Shown here: one piece after another, positions 48,617-59,689 of the stretch
How the letters are laid out: every line of letters begins with the position of its first letter
Position numbering within the stretch: position 1 is the first letter of the stretch
Assembly (NCBI GenBank): GCA_963575645.1
Contig: OY754470.1
Coordinates: forward strand, 29,246,501-29,310,500
Length of the DNA: 64,000 nucleotides
Direction: 5' to 3'
DNA from: Xanthostigma xanthostigma
Lineage: Eukaryota > Arthropoda > Insecta > Raphidioptera > Raphidiidae
Translations under genes and position numbers: made by a program
The notes under the pieces: generated by a model
What the model was told of the DNA's origin: nothing
What the model saw: only the letters and a program-made list of their open reading frames with translations
Databases searched by the model: none

Positions 48617-49599
48617 GATTGTAATATTTATTTAAATGACGAATAATTTAAAACAACCACATTAAAGCGAATAATAAACCACTTACGACCCGATTTTTTT
48701 AATATAAAAACAAACTATATTTCCGGGATACGCACAATCAGTTAAAATAGTTGGAATAGGTAGCTTATTAAGAGTGAATTCAACAGGTGTAAAATGTAGT
48801 TGCAGTAAACGGATGTTGTAGTGGTATTTCAGACACCTGTAGCTAAAGTCATTGGCGGTTTCAAATAACGCACCTTATATAGCCATAACGGAACGGCGTC
48901 GCGGTTATCCAGACGCCCAAGTACACACCAAGGATACGTTCAAAACAAACAGCCAGACCATAATTTAAAAATACACCTTAAATTGGTCAAAACTGGCTAT
49001 TTGATTGTGGAAATAAATATATGCCCCACATAAGGAGGTTACTCGTTTTCTCGAATTCATACTTAGTCAATACAATTTTAAGAATAAGGACGATATCAAT
49101 TACAACTGATTTCTTTTATTTCTATTTGAATTTTATTTATAATATGTGAATATATTTGACTTTGCATCAATTAATAAAAGCTTGGATGATTGAAATATCG
49201 GTACAGAATATTTATAAAATATTAAACAAATATGAAATATTCTTAAAATGTCAATCTAAAAGTTTTGGATAGACGTAACGTAACGAATATAAATGGTTTT
49301 TAATATGTACCCATCATGTGACAATAATGGAAGTATTGTGATAAAGGGTCAGTTATGTAGTAACTATCATTGAGTTGTCGACGAGAACAGTTGAAGATAA
49401 AGGCAGAATATTCACAAAATTTGCTTGAAACTTTAATTTGTAAATATAAGCTAGAACGGAAAATCGATACAATCATTTCTTGTCAGGTATACTTGTCAGA
49501 TAAAACAAGATTTCAATTCGGAAACCTAATTCCAAAGATTGTTGTGGTCGTTCCATTCTTGCACGTAATGGTTAATTAAAATATGTTATACCAGCAGCC
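48617..49599. other. CCHa1 upstream region
   Basis: It would contain the CCHa1 promoter and 5' UTR. A good TATA box lies at 48881-48874 (-). The patch 48840-48960 is GC-richer than its surroundings. No other gene is recognised. Confidence 0.45.
48874..48881 (-). promoter_or_regulatory. Possible TATA box of CCHa1
   Basis: The - strand reads ggctatataaggtgcg, a strong TATA match with GC-rich flanks, about 260 nt upstream of the CCHa1 ATG. No clear initiator follows at the expected 30 bp, so this is a candidate only. Confidence 0.35.
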
Positions 49600-50190
49600 G
49601 TCTCGGACTTTCACCCGGGTGCGATATAAATATATAATTCGGCAAAATGCATTTCGGTTGCGTCCCAGCGCTAATGCAAGATTCCGATTTCGCGCCCTCC
49701 AAATTTTGTTGGCTAATATAATATTTACACCCCCTTTTGACCCTATTATTTATTTATTTTATTTTTTATTTTTATTTAGGGGTTGTATTTAAAAAAACGC
49801 TGAAACAGGGGTTTGTTTAATCCAATGTCTCCCATTTTAACGATTTTTGAAATATGGCCATTTTATCATAAACCTTTACACCCTCTTTTCACACCATTAG
49901 GGGTTGAATTAAAAAAAAACGCTGAAACAAGGGTTTGTTTATTTTTAATGAAGAGTGCGTATGTTGAATTCAATGTGTCTCACTGATTTTTGAAATATGG
50001 CCATTTTATCAGAAACCTTTATACCCCCCTAGGATGCGAATTTAAAAAAATCCCTTCTTAGTAGGTGCTTACGTCATAAAAGAAAACTACTGTCCAACTT
50101 TCAAGTTTATAGCTCAGGCAGGCGGTTTGACCTGGACGTTGATGAATCAGTCAGTCAGTCAGGACAAACGATTTTATATTTTATATAGAT
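49600..50190 (+). repeat. Insect interspersed repeat with CAGT-rich 3' end
   Basis: Two diverged internal repeats (aaaaacgctgaaacaggggt at about 49792 and aaaaacgctgaaacaagggt at about 49916, each followed by a 'ttttgaaatatggccatttt' text) are followed by gtaggtgcttacgtcataaa. The element ends gatgaatcagtcagtcagtc and ttttatatagattttt. This end is familiar from many insect genomes. It starts with an inverted copy of the cacccgggtg end seen at 14305. Non-coding. Confidence 0.6.
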
Positions 50191-51060
50191 TTTTTGTCAA
50201 TGAAAAGAACGTTAAAAATAAATGTATTAATAAAATACATTTAAAATTTTGATATTAAATATTATTAAATTTTAATAAAGAATTATCATTGAACTACAAT
50301 TTTCAGTTTTAATTTATTGAACTTGGAACGTTTGAACTATCGTTTATGACTTGATTTCAGTATGATAACCGGACACCCGTGTTTACATTCATTACTTTGC
50401 CACTTCCTGCACAAACACCCTTCGATGGAGCTATCTGTGAACTATATAATTAGGACAACAGCGTGACGCGGGCGTTGATTTTGAACTTACCCCGCACACT
50501 CCCCTCTTTCACACATACAGACACATGCGTGTAAAATATTATCTGCTACAATATCTCTTCTCAATGAATATAGGATTTAGTGATTCCCGTCTACCTACAT
50601 AGGTACGTAGTATAGAAGTAATACAGCTATTTACATGAAAAGTAACTAAAGTTAATTACGTTCGTATATAAACATTATCATAGGCATGTTTGGAGATGAT
50701 TTATGCAGCCCTCAGTGGGCGACATTATACAAGCTGACAATAGAATACCTGCGGAAAGCTGCAGGCTAGGTAATGCAACAGTATTATGTACTCCTAATTG
50801 GGCGCAAAATATAATATTATCCTACATGCTAAAGTTCTTAAAACTCTTTACCCTATTCATATCCACTTTTAAACGCTATTGTTACTTTTTATGCTATATT
50901 TAGATTTCAGTGCCGGCTCCTCTATGAGCGCTGCAAAGCTGCAGAACCACCAAAATCTTAGATACTTCATAATAGAATGGTGATTAATGTCCATAATGTA
51001 GGTACATACACACAATTCAAATTGGTAACGGGAATTTGGACAAAGAAACTTTTATTATTT
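50191..51060. other. Intergenic stretch, no gene recognised
   Basis: AT-rich. A family C-like fragment lies near 50910-50990. Nothing coding was seen. Confidence 0.4.
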
Positions 51061-52030
51061 AATAATAATAATAAATAAATTTATTGATCACAGAAATCGA
51101 TGGGATAAATGAGTTCAGCAACAAAACTGCTGTTTTTCAACTCTATCCCTTTCAAAAATACAAAAATTTGTGAATAAACATAAAATGAACATAATATGAA
51201 ACGTTTACTAAAAATACATAATATTTAATAGTGGCATCTTTCCTTGTCCACATAATAATAAAACAATAAAGTGAACTATACAAAAAGCAATATAATTACC
51301 AGCCATCCTGCACCCACGTTTTGAGTCTTACTTTGAAATTTTGTATACTCAAACATTTAATTTCATTTGGTAACATGTTGTACCAGTGAGCCGCCCTATA
51401 AGTGAATGTCTTCGTAAATCTGCTAGTTTTAAAACGAGGTACACACAGACGATCGCAGTACCTGAAATTATGATCACCCCTTTCTCTAGTAACTAATTTG
51501 TTATACAAATATTCAGGAGTTTTCGTCAACATTACTTTGTGTACTAGCAACAGAAAGTGTGTAATCATTAATTTTATACTGATGTTAGACCTGCGTCTGT
51601 ATTCAGAGATGTGATCATATTTACGAATCCTGCAGGCGTACCGAACACATGAATTTTGTAAAATTCTGAGACGGTTTTCATCGTTTGTACGGAGGGGAGG
51701 TACATACACCGTGTCACAATAGGAAGTCACCGATAATACTAATGCATTAGCCATTTTCAGTTTGATATTTGCACTGAGATCGGATCGATATTGCGTATAT
51801 ACTTTTCAGGCGTAAGTATGTGGCTTGCAGTTTTTTGCTGACATGTTCTGTAAAGAGGAGGTCCTCGTCTAAATAAACACCTAAACTTTTTACTACTTTG
51901 GAAAACTCAAGCTGCACACCATCGAAATTATTTGAGATATTGTAAGATTTGAATTTTTCGCGTTGTGGTTTATTCCCGACTAGTAATACAGATGATTTTT
52001 GCGGGTTTACTGATAATCATCTAGTTATTG
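51061..52030 (-). mobile_element. 5'-truncated LINE with RT C-terminus
   Basis: On the - strand, about 90 codons read VNPQKSSVLLVGNKPQREKF, then LGVYLDEDLLFTEHVSKKLQ. After one frameshift near 51800 comes a 152-codon frame (LQNSCVRYACRIRKYDHISE to FKVRLKTWVQDGW). This is the thumb and C-terminal part of a non-LTR reverse transcriptase (CR1/Jockey-like). A 3' UTR of about 230 bp ends in an AATAAT-type tail at 51061-51080. The polymerase core and endonuclease are missing. Confidence 0.82.
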
Positions 52031-52144
52031 TACAACGTTTCGTTAAGTATCTTAACTTTTTCAAGCACTGGAAAGTAAACATGTTTACTTTCCAGTACTT
52101 GAAAAAGTTAAGATACTTAACGAAACGTTGTGCAATAATTAGAT
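52021..52144. repeat. 124-bp perfect hairpin
   Basis: Two 60-bp arms (gttattgtacaacgtttcgt to ggaaagtaaac, and back) are almost perfectly inverted with no loop. Each arm carries gttaag-ata-cttaac followed by gaaacgttg. It sits exactly at the 5' truncation point of the LINE above. Confidence 0.8.
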
Positions 52145-52229
52145 GAACATTAAATATTACTTCATAATAAATTTTAGAATGAATTATATTTTCCATATTT
52201 ATAAATATTCAACATACTGTCAAAAGCTG

Positions 52230-52640
52230 GACCCGCGATCAGCAAACCACTGACTGGAGCTCGAATCCAGGAAATTTACATGGGAAAATAATTATTGTGG
52301 GCTCTTCAAACAGGCTTACAGAAGACTTGATCAAACTCTGTAGACCTAAACTCAGGAAAGTGATTGGGCTCTTAACCGATCATGCACTTCTGAGAAAGCA
52401 TCTACACACGATGAGAATACGTCAGGACTCGACACAGTGGTAGATATTGCTAAATGGAAGACGAAACAGCAAACCATCTACTGTTCGAATGCGAGGCCCT
52501 ATCATACAGAAGAACAACCATCTTTGGATACATTGATGAGAGTGGAATAATTCCTCAGGACAATCTAGTCACCAATCTTCTGAAGTTCATGAGAAGATCC
52601 AAACTAGATCTAGGTCAAGGGGGAGCACAACAATTCTTCT
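52230..52640 (+). mobile_element. LINE fragment, C-terminal RNase H/zinc-knuckle region
   Basis: Frames read CRPKLRKVIGLLTDHALLRK, then after a break MEDETANHLLFECEALSYRR, ending LLKFMRRSKLDL. The pattern 'LLTGHxxLRxHL...HLLxECxAL...LLxFxR' is the end of ORF2 in RNase H-bearing LINEs (I/R1/Jockey-type groups). The cysteines before MEDE are lost. It is an old, 5'-truncated copy. Confidence 0.68.
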
Positions 52641-52699
52641 AGGATGAAGTGCATAACGGACTATTAAGCCATAACCTCTAGTTTATTCGTTCATTCATT

Positions 52700-52923
52700 C
52701 AATTTTTAACGAATATTTAATGTTAGGAAATAGTGTAATAGCTACACACCCAGCGCTAAAGTTTAACAGCCATTGGCAGACCACAAAACTTGTATGTATA
52801 TTCTATGTGGTAGACTTTTTCGAGTTCAGGCGCTGTTTTGTTCCGAAACAGTACACGAAACGTCATCATCAGGTACCCCCGGTGCACACCGAGCAACTCC
52901 TGACCAATGAGTTATAGCATGTT
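52700..52923 (+). repeat. Interspersed repeat family C, copy 2
   Basis: The text tttaatgttaggaaatagtg, ggcagaccacaaaa and cgtcatcatcaggtacc matches 46560-46760. It also has cgaaacagtacacgaaacgt. It ends beside the hAT element at 52932. Confidence 0.5.
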
Positions 52924-52931
52924 ATTTAGAT

Positions 52932-53267
52932 CAGTGATGTCAAAGATACTGACTCTGGCCCTCAATCCATCTCTAGACGGGCCGCGATCAGATTCTATCC
53001 AGTGAGAATTTTAGACGGCATTCGATGCCACTACATGTCTTTAAAATTTCTCAAGTTAATTTATTGTTTTCATTACCCTTATATGAAAATTAATTTAAAG
53101 TAAATAAATAAAGATTTTAATCTAGTATGTGTTTTAGTTTTTAATTTAGAGTCTGGTCTACTAACACACCCTAAATCTTATAAATGGCCCTTTAGAAAAA
53201 TCACTCTGACACCCCTGATTTAGATCAGGCCGGATACGGCCCGCAGGCCGTATCTTTGACATCACTG
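52932..53267. mobile_element. hAT-like MITE with three target-site copies
   Basis: The left end CAGTGATGTCAAAGATAC and the right end GTATCTTTGACATCACTG are inverted, and the flanks are identical 8-bp ATTTAGAT (52924-52931 and 53268-53275). A third ATTTAGAT at 53218-53225 separates an inner end (acacccctg) from a 42-bp mini-segment starting caggccggatacggcc. The element is non-coding. Confidence 0.78.
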
Positions 53268-53416
53268 ATTTAGATCGACATAGACATGTTACACGACACA
53301 TGGCTTATGACAATGGTGTTTAGTGTTATACAGTGTATATTGTAATTTGAAAATCGTTCATAAGTGAAAATCATAAACATGGATGTGATTCATAATTTGG
53401 ATATTTACTATGTTTA

Positions 53417-54215
53417 AATAAAAATAAAACACAAATAGTAAACTTTACTAAAAGAGGTGTTCTAAATAAAGAAAGTGAGGTCATTAATATTCTAGGTTTT
53501 AGGGTAGATTACAAACTAAATTGGCGTGATCACGTGGCTCACATGTGTAAAAAGTTGGCGAAATCATGTTTCATTATTTTCAGCCTGAGAAATTATGTTT
53601 CCAGGGACGTGGTGAGAGCTGCATACTTTGGTTTAGTTCATTGCCATATTAATTATGGAATCTTAATCTGGGGATCCAGTGCAGCAGCAGTTGAAGTATT
53701 TAAGTGGCAAAAAAAAATTGTGCGTAACATAATTGGTGCTAGCAATAGACAATCCGCGAAACAAATTTTTATAGACCTAAAAATTTTAACCCTTCCGAGT
53801 ATATATGTACAGAATGCTGTAATGTGGGTTCATAGTAATAAAATAAAACTAAAGTGTGCATCTCAGGTGCATAGTTATGAGACTAGAAACGCTCACATGA
53901 TAAAACATGAAAAAGTTAATTTTACTAGAACCCAAAAAATGTCATCTTATATGTGGATACAGCTACTCGTATATAACAAATTTCCTATTGAAATGACAAA
54001 ACTAAATGAGACTCAGTTTTATAATAGAGTTAAAAAACTTCTTATGACGACAGCACTATATAATATAAACGATTTTTTAACCAATGATTTAAAGTTTTAA
54101 CAGTTTTTAAATAGTTTTTAAGGTGTATTGTATATTTTTGTATTTATGACATATCTATACAAGTTTTACTTGTGTACAAGGCAATAAATTTCTATTCTAT
54201 TCTATTCTATTCTAT
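53417..54215 (+). mobile_element. 5'-truncated LINE with RT C-terminus
   Basis: An uninterrupted frame of about 225 codons starts near 53420 (QIVNFTKRGVLNKESEVINI, then LGFRVDYKLNWRDHVAHM) and runs to TNDLKF and a stop at 54100. It carries YGILIWGSSAAAVEVFKWQK and LKILTLPSIYVQNAVMW, the typical end of a CR1/Jockey-type reverse transcriptase. A short 3' UTR with AATAAA ends in (TTCTA)n at 54190-54215. The long open frame suggests a fairly recent insertion. Confidence 0.85.
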
Positions 54216-55088
54216 ATTATCATAATATATAAAAATTGAAGGAAGGTTACAATAATTAATTAATATGACTGGTAGTGTATCGGGTAAATAACCGAGACAT
54301 TTCATGCATTTTTCAAGGCTTTTTAATTTCATTCGGTATATAAATAGATCATAAATTATGTAATGTGGAATAATTAACATTGTCATGTTTTATGACAGGT
54401 ATATGTCACGTCAATAATATTCTACTCTGGGTAAATGATAACGAAATCACCAAAAATGGTAATCCGATTTGACGTCAGTAAAAAACTTATTGACAAAGGT
54501 TATCAATCATCAAATGAATATTTAGTAAATTAGAAAATAATGACGAGATACCTCATGTAAATACATGAGGTATTTCGTCATTATTTTCTAATTTGCATGT
54601 AGGAAATAAATTAATAATTTTACTTTTGGAACCAATTAGGGGTACCTGCCATGTGACATAATCGGCAAAATCGAGCCAATTTATAATACACTAAGAGTGT
54701 TGCAATAAATTTGTATGATATATTGGAAGATCAAAGTCAAAGCAGATAAACTTTCAAAAGTTGATGAATGAGGCATCGGTCTTTAAAATTGTATTTTAGA
54801 TTGTGGACAATTTTGCGGCATTTTTGAGAAGTTTATTATAAAATATAAATACGTACATAGACATTATTTATTCAGAAATACCTGTGAAGATATGTTCAAT
54901 ACATGAATAAAATATCAACTAAAATAGTATAGAAACAACACCTGACTGATTACTTTTTAAGCAGTTTTGATGTGAAACATCTAATGGCATATTTGGTTGG
55001 GAGTAAAACCGTGCAATTGGGATGATATTTGAATGGAACGACGTTTTATGGATGGGTGTTACGTTTTTCAGTTGCTAGTATCCTATAC
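54216..55088. other. Intergenic stretch with one hairpin
   Basis: AT-rich, no gene. A 68-bp hairpin at 54527-54594 (aaattagaaaataatgacga and its exact inverse, loop taaata) is the only structure noticed. Confidence 0.45.
54527..54594. repeat. 68-bp hairpin
   Basis: Inverted arms of about 30 bp with gacgagatacctcatgta / tacatgaggtatttcgtc; a single mismatch was noticed. The nature is unknown. Confidence 0.7.
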
Positions 55089-55431
55089 CAGGGGTCGGCA
55101 ATCTTTTGGGACGTAAGAGCCAAAAGTTACAATTTACAATATTCCCCAATTTTTAAAGAGACATTATATATTTTCGTTTCAGAACTATAGTATTTGCTTA
55201 TATAGGTATAATATATAATATCCGAGGACGAGACATCGCGACGGGAGCGGTGCGGGTGAGACGCGAGTGGAAATGGCTGAGACAGACATAGTACTTAATC
55301 ATGGATCCATTGGACGATTTTTAAGGGTTTATATAATAAAATAATTATTTTTTGCGTATGGAACTGGAGAGCCGCAACTTTACAACAAAAGAACCGCATG
55401 CGGCTCGCGAGCCACAGGTTGCCAACCCCTG
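55089..55431. mobile_element. hAT-like MITE
   Basis: The ends CAGGGGTCGGCAATCTTTTG and ccacaggttgccaacccctg are inverted over about 16 bp, and the flanks tcctatac/ccctatat match at 6 of 8. CAGGGG ends and internal 'ggctcgcgagcc' text are typical of animal hAT MITEs. Non-coding. Confidence 0.75.
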
Positions 55432-55539
55432 CCCTATATATCTTTACATGACAGCGCGTATCGCTTGCTGTGTGGGATTGTAACATGGTTTTTGTTGACG
55501 GTGACATCTGACTGTGGTTTATTTATTTGTAACTAGAAC

Positions 55540-55680
55540 AGTCACTTATGTGGCGCTGCTAGTAACTTAAAGTTGCAGTGTCGATAGGGCTTTAGGAAGT
55601 GTCTGTAGAATGCCCATAGGGATTTAGGAACAGTTCGTAGAGTGTCCATAGGCTTTGTAAAGTTGCATTTGGCCACGACG
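55540..55680. repeat. Two diverged 40-bp direct repeats
   Basis: gataggg-ctttaggaagtgtctgtagaatg is followed by cataggg-atttaggaacagttcgtagagtg. The minus-strand open frame across it has no family features. Confidence 0.45.
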
Positions 55681-56259
55681 GCCTCTAATTTTTTTTCGTT
55701 GTAACAAACCGAATAAACTTCATGAGGAAAAATTGCCACAGCTATTATTAATTTGCAACGACTAAGTCTTTACTTTCGACATTATTTAGGCTTTTAATAT
55801 TGCTCTATTGTGATCATGACTATTCTACAAGACATTTTCAGAACATTTACTGCCAAAATAATAATCTATTTTAGGTATAAAATGAAAAATACCTGAAAAA
55901 ATTAAAAATACCTTTAATTTTCCTCAATGTATACCTATACTTTCTCAAGAACATTTAAGCTAAAAATTTGGGCACGAATAATATATCTAAGCTCAAGGGC
56001 CTAGATATAAGGGGGTAATTTTCAATCTGTAGAAAATATAAGTGCGTAAACTCATGTTTCTACATTAGTTTGTTTTCTATTGCCCACGTCACGTTACATA
56101 CATATTAATTAATTAACTGATGCAGCGTCACGACATATTCTACTATATTTAGCGAAATCGATTCACTTAAAATTCTTATTCGGTAATTTTAATGAATTTT
56201 ACATCAGTTTAACAACTTTTCAAATATCTGTCCATGGATAAGGTTCTGAACGAAACTTA

Positions 56260-56556
56260 AATTGATCAAATATAAAATTATAATTCAATAGATGAAGTTT
56301 CGGACCGGATTTGGCCCTTCTTCAGAAATAATCTAAAAAATATAAAAATGAATTAATATCTACTTAGATAATTGTTTTCTAATCGAATTAAGATTGAATT
56401 ATTTTGGAAATATTATTATATTTCAAGAATAAATAAATCTTAATTCTATTAAAAAATAAGTAGATATTAATTCATTTATATATTTTTTAGATTATTTCTG
56501 AAGAAAATCCAAATCCCAACCGAAACGTCATCTATTTAATTATTGTATTATAATTT
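56260..56556. repeat. Foldback repeat with hammerhead-like motif in each arm
   Basis: The arms at 56262-56386 and 56440-56556 are inverted copies of about 120 bp. Each carries ttctgaagaa, a short stem, then ccgaaac (- strand on the left, + strand on the right). The central region is AT-rich. It belongs to the recurrent motif family described in the findings. Confidence 0.68.
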
Positions 56557-56810
56557 TTTGTCAATATACAGTCTGAAAAAATTGGTCAATAATTTTATTT
56601 ATTTGAAGAGTTCTATTCAGACATTAATCTAAGATTTGAAAAAGTCTAACATTTACGCATTGGTGCGTATAATCCATACGCACTGATGCGGGAAGTACGT
56701 ACGTTCGGGCGGCGTAAAGGAAAAATCACCTCTCAACTGTCGTTTAGATGTCGTTTCCATAGCAACCCTATTACATTCTAGCTAATAGTCGCGAACAGTT
56801 GTTATTAGTG

Positions 56811-57472
56811 TTTTGACGTGATAACGTCTTATAAATTGATGAATCACCAATCTTATAAATTGATAAAACACCGGCTGCATGCACGAAAAAGTGTAACGTT
56901 CCTAAATCCTAACGTTCGTAACGCGTAACGCTTAACGTTCCGCCTGACCCTGTGCGTGCTTTTTGCTAATTTCTCGCTCAATTTAAATCAGATCGGTTTA
57001 AAATCAGTCTTAAACGAAAGAGGAGAACATTTTACATAGATTTCGTATAACAGAATTTGCCTAAACAGTTTTTTTATACAAATTTATATAGAAAAATAGC
57101 TGTATAAATGCAATGTTGTCTAATGCATGGCGCGACGCGGTCGGTCGTCTTTGTTTGCCGTACATGGAAATTAGAAGATAACGTATGTCTTGTCTTAACA
57201 TGAAAACGGCTGCATTTCTAATGTTTAATTCAATTTTTTGACATTAGTATTTTGTGAAATGCAACGCCTTCTAAGTTAAGTATTGGAATAACTAATTATT
57301 ATTAGAACATAATACTTTGACAGTTGCAAACGTCACTTTTGACATTTCTTATCATTCCGACACCAAGGATAAGCGGATTGAAACCAAATTTTGGGAGGTT
57401 TAGGTTATGTATTACGGAATACGTTATCACGTAAAACTATCGTCCGTAAACCGACTTTACAGACAACCAATT
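56811..57472 (+). repeat. Interspersed repeat family A, full copy
   Basis: It aligns with 16373-17076. It starts ttttgacgtgataacgtc, contains caccggctgcatgcacg, and ends cgactttacagacaacca. The internal TAACG run is much shorter here than at 16456, and a duplicated 'tttatatagaaaaata' unit of the other copy is single. Confidence 0.68.
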
Positions 57473-57568
57473 TTTACGTATAACCTCAAAGCTGTTATCT
57501 TGGAATTTATCTGTGTTTTTATGTAATTAATAAGAAATTCATTAATTAATGTATTTAATAAGCGCGTA

Positions 57569-58816
57569 CCGTAAAATGGGGTGACTTTGACCACTGGGGT
57601 GAATTTGACCAAAAACTAAAAAAATGTTTCATTGCTAAATACTTTCCGTATTGATATAATTATTCGGAAGTTTTATTGCTTAAATAGTAAGCTAATATAT
57701 TGTCAAAAGTTTTCATGTAAACAAAATGTTTTATTTTTTATCTGTACATGATACATACGAAGCCAAAGTCATATGCGAAAGTTAATGAAAATTTGTAGTG
57801 CTCAAACTATCATTAATATTTGCAAAACTAGAAACTTTACGACTAATATGTTTCGTTATTTTAATAACGTGATTCTTTTGTGTCAAAACTTTATTACCAT
57901 ATTTTACATAACTTTAATAACTGGATCGCAGTATTCTAAATATTCAACTTTGACAATATTTTTACGATTTTGGGGTTAACTTGACCGCCTGGGTGAAGTT
58001 GACTAGCTTGCAGAGACTTTCAAAAACTTGCAGTCTTGTGTCTGTACTTTTCTAACAACGCGGTTTGTTCTGATGAATGAATGTGAGTGGTTGTAAAATT
58101 GAGTTCTTAATTATTTAAAAGTTGAATTTGACGATGCCGAGAATATATAAGCGTAAATTGGGTGCTCGATTTTTTAAAGATTATAGTGAAGAAACATTAG
58201 AAAAATGCTTAGAAGAGGTTTTAGAAGGAAAGATAAATGCAACTCAGGCTTCTAAAAAATATAAAAAAAAAACAATTGTGCGAACCCAAAACCGGTCGCA
58301 AGGGGGAATTTTCGTTTCATTTGGACCTTTCGGCGTTTAATTTCCGCTAAAATGTTTTTTATATTTGAAAGTAGTTTTAGTGATATCTTTATACATTTTT
58401 ATTGACGTAAACTGCTTAATTTTAATCTGATTTAAAGTAAACTGTTTAATTTCCATTTTTTGCATTATTTAGGTTGTTCAGACTTTAATGTTCGTTTTTT
58501 TTTTTAATAAATGTTTCATAAAATGTTCTCTTTTCATATTCCTGTGAACAAATTAATCCCAACTAGCTAAAATAAACAATTAGAATGAAAATTAACGCTG
58601 TGGTCAACTTAACCCCATTTGGGGTGAAGTTGACTATTACGCCATTTTATTTTTTTTCTTCATAATGGTAAACAAACTAAAGATACTATTTTCCCTTAAC
58701 GTTAGTACTACCTAATACCCATATTGTCAAAAAACATTATCCCTGAATTTTTGTAATCTTCACATAGAAATTTTAGTTCAAACCTAAAAACTGGTCAAAG
58801 TCACCCCATTTTACGG
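57569..58816 (+). mobile_element. Pogo-like DNA transposon, deleted copy
   Basis: CCGTAAAATGGGGTGACTTT and aaagtcaccccattttacgg are perfect inverted ends beside TA (57567-57568 and 58817-58818). Repeated 'gggtgaagttgac' motifs lie inside both ends. The element holds the first 45 or so codons of a pipsqueak-type DNA-binding protein, and the rest of the transposase is deleted. It is 1,248 bp, a non-autonomous pogo/Tc1-mariner derivative. Confidence 0.82.
58134..58340 (+). pseudogene. Pogo transposase N-terminal (pipsqueak HTH) fragment
   Basis: From the ATG at 58134 it reads MPRIYKRKLGARFFKDYSEE and TLEKCLEEVLEGKINATQAS, then KKYK. 'Y-S-E-E-x-L-x-x-A/C-V-x-G-x-x-x-x-x-A-S-x-x-Y' is the pipsqueak/CENP-B-type helix-turn-helix found at the start of pogo/Tigger and Jerky proteins. 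The frame then runs into unrelated residues because of an internal deletion. No DDE domain remains. Confidence 0.72.
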
Positions 58817-58879
58817 TAATTACAAGCGAGGTATAAAAAAAATAGTATACACTACACTGGCCGAAAGTTTGATATCTTG

Positions 58880-59530
58880 GACTGCGCGTCATGATGCCCT
58901 CGACTCGCCTTGGACGTCATGGCCCCTGTAAATAAGCTCCGTGAAACCAGCCGCAACTTTGTTAGCCGCATGGACCAAAATGGGTGGGCTGGTTTGTGCT
59001 TCGTTTGTGCCCTTTCCTGCTTTAAAAATTTTCGTTCCTGCTTTTAGCGTTTCCGAGAAAATCGAAAATTTTATAACTGCGGCCAGGATCACGCCAGCCG
59101 CAACTTTTTTGATTTTGTAATTTTTTTACTTGCGGCTGGTTTGTGCTTCGTTTGTGCCCTTTCCTGCTCCAAAAAAATTCGTTCCTGCTTTTCGCGTTTC
59201 CGAGAAAATCGAAGAAATTTTAGCTGCGGCCAGGTTCACGCTAGCCGCAACTTTTTGGAATTTGTACATTTTTTACTTGCGGCTGGTTTGTGCTTCGTTT
59301 GTGCCTTTTCCTGCTTAAAAAAATTTCGTTCCTGCTTTTCCCGTTCTCGAGAAAATCGAAAAAGAAAATTCGGTAAGCGTGAAGTTAGCCGCAACTTTGT
59401 TAGCCGCACGGACCAAAATAGGTGGGATGGATTGAGCTTCGTTTGTGCCTTTTCCTGCTTAAAAAATTTTCGTTCCTGCTTTACGAGTTTCCGAGAAAAA
59501 TACGAAAAAAGAAAATGCAATTCTACACTG
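58880..59530 (+). repeat. 147-bp tandem repeat, about four units
   Basis: The landmark ggtttgtgcttcgtttgtgc occurs near 58991, 59138 and 59285, with a diverged copy near 59429, spacing 147, 147 and 144. Each unit also has tttcctgct, ttcgttcctgctttt and cgagaaaatcgaa. The open frames on both strands here (up to 147 codons) are read-through of the repeat, not genes. Confidence 0.85.
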
Positions 59531-59689
59531 ACCGGCACAAAAAACGCAACACCTAAAATGATGACCAGTTTAGAATTGCAATAACTTTTAAACGTATCGC
59601 TCGATTTGAATGAGTTTTTTTTTATTTGAAAGGTCTATGCTTTGTCAATATTTCTGTAAGTGATCTGCTCATTTTGGCGCTCTTCCATT

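Noticed and set aside
51296-51754. 152-codon frame as a host gene
   Set aside because: Its text is the C-terminus of a LINE reverse transcriptase, with more RT sequence upstream in another frame and a LINE tail downstream.
59141-59584. 147-codon open frame on + and 100-codon frame on -
   Set aside because: Both are read-through of the 147-bp tandem repeat, with the same peptide recurring every 49 codons and no family features.
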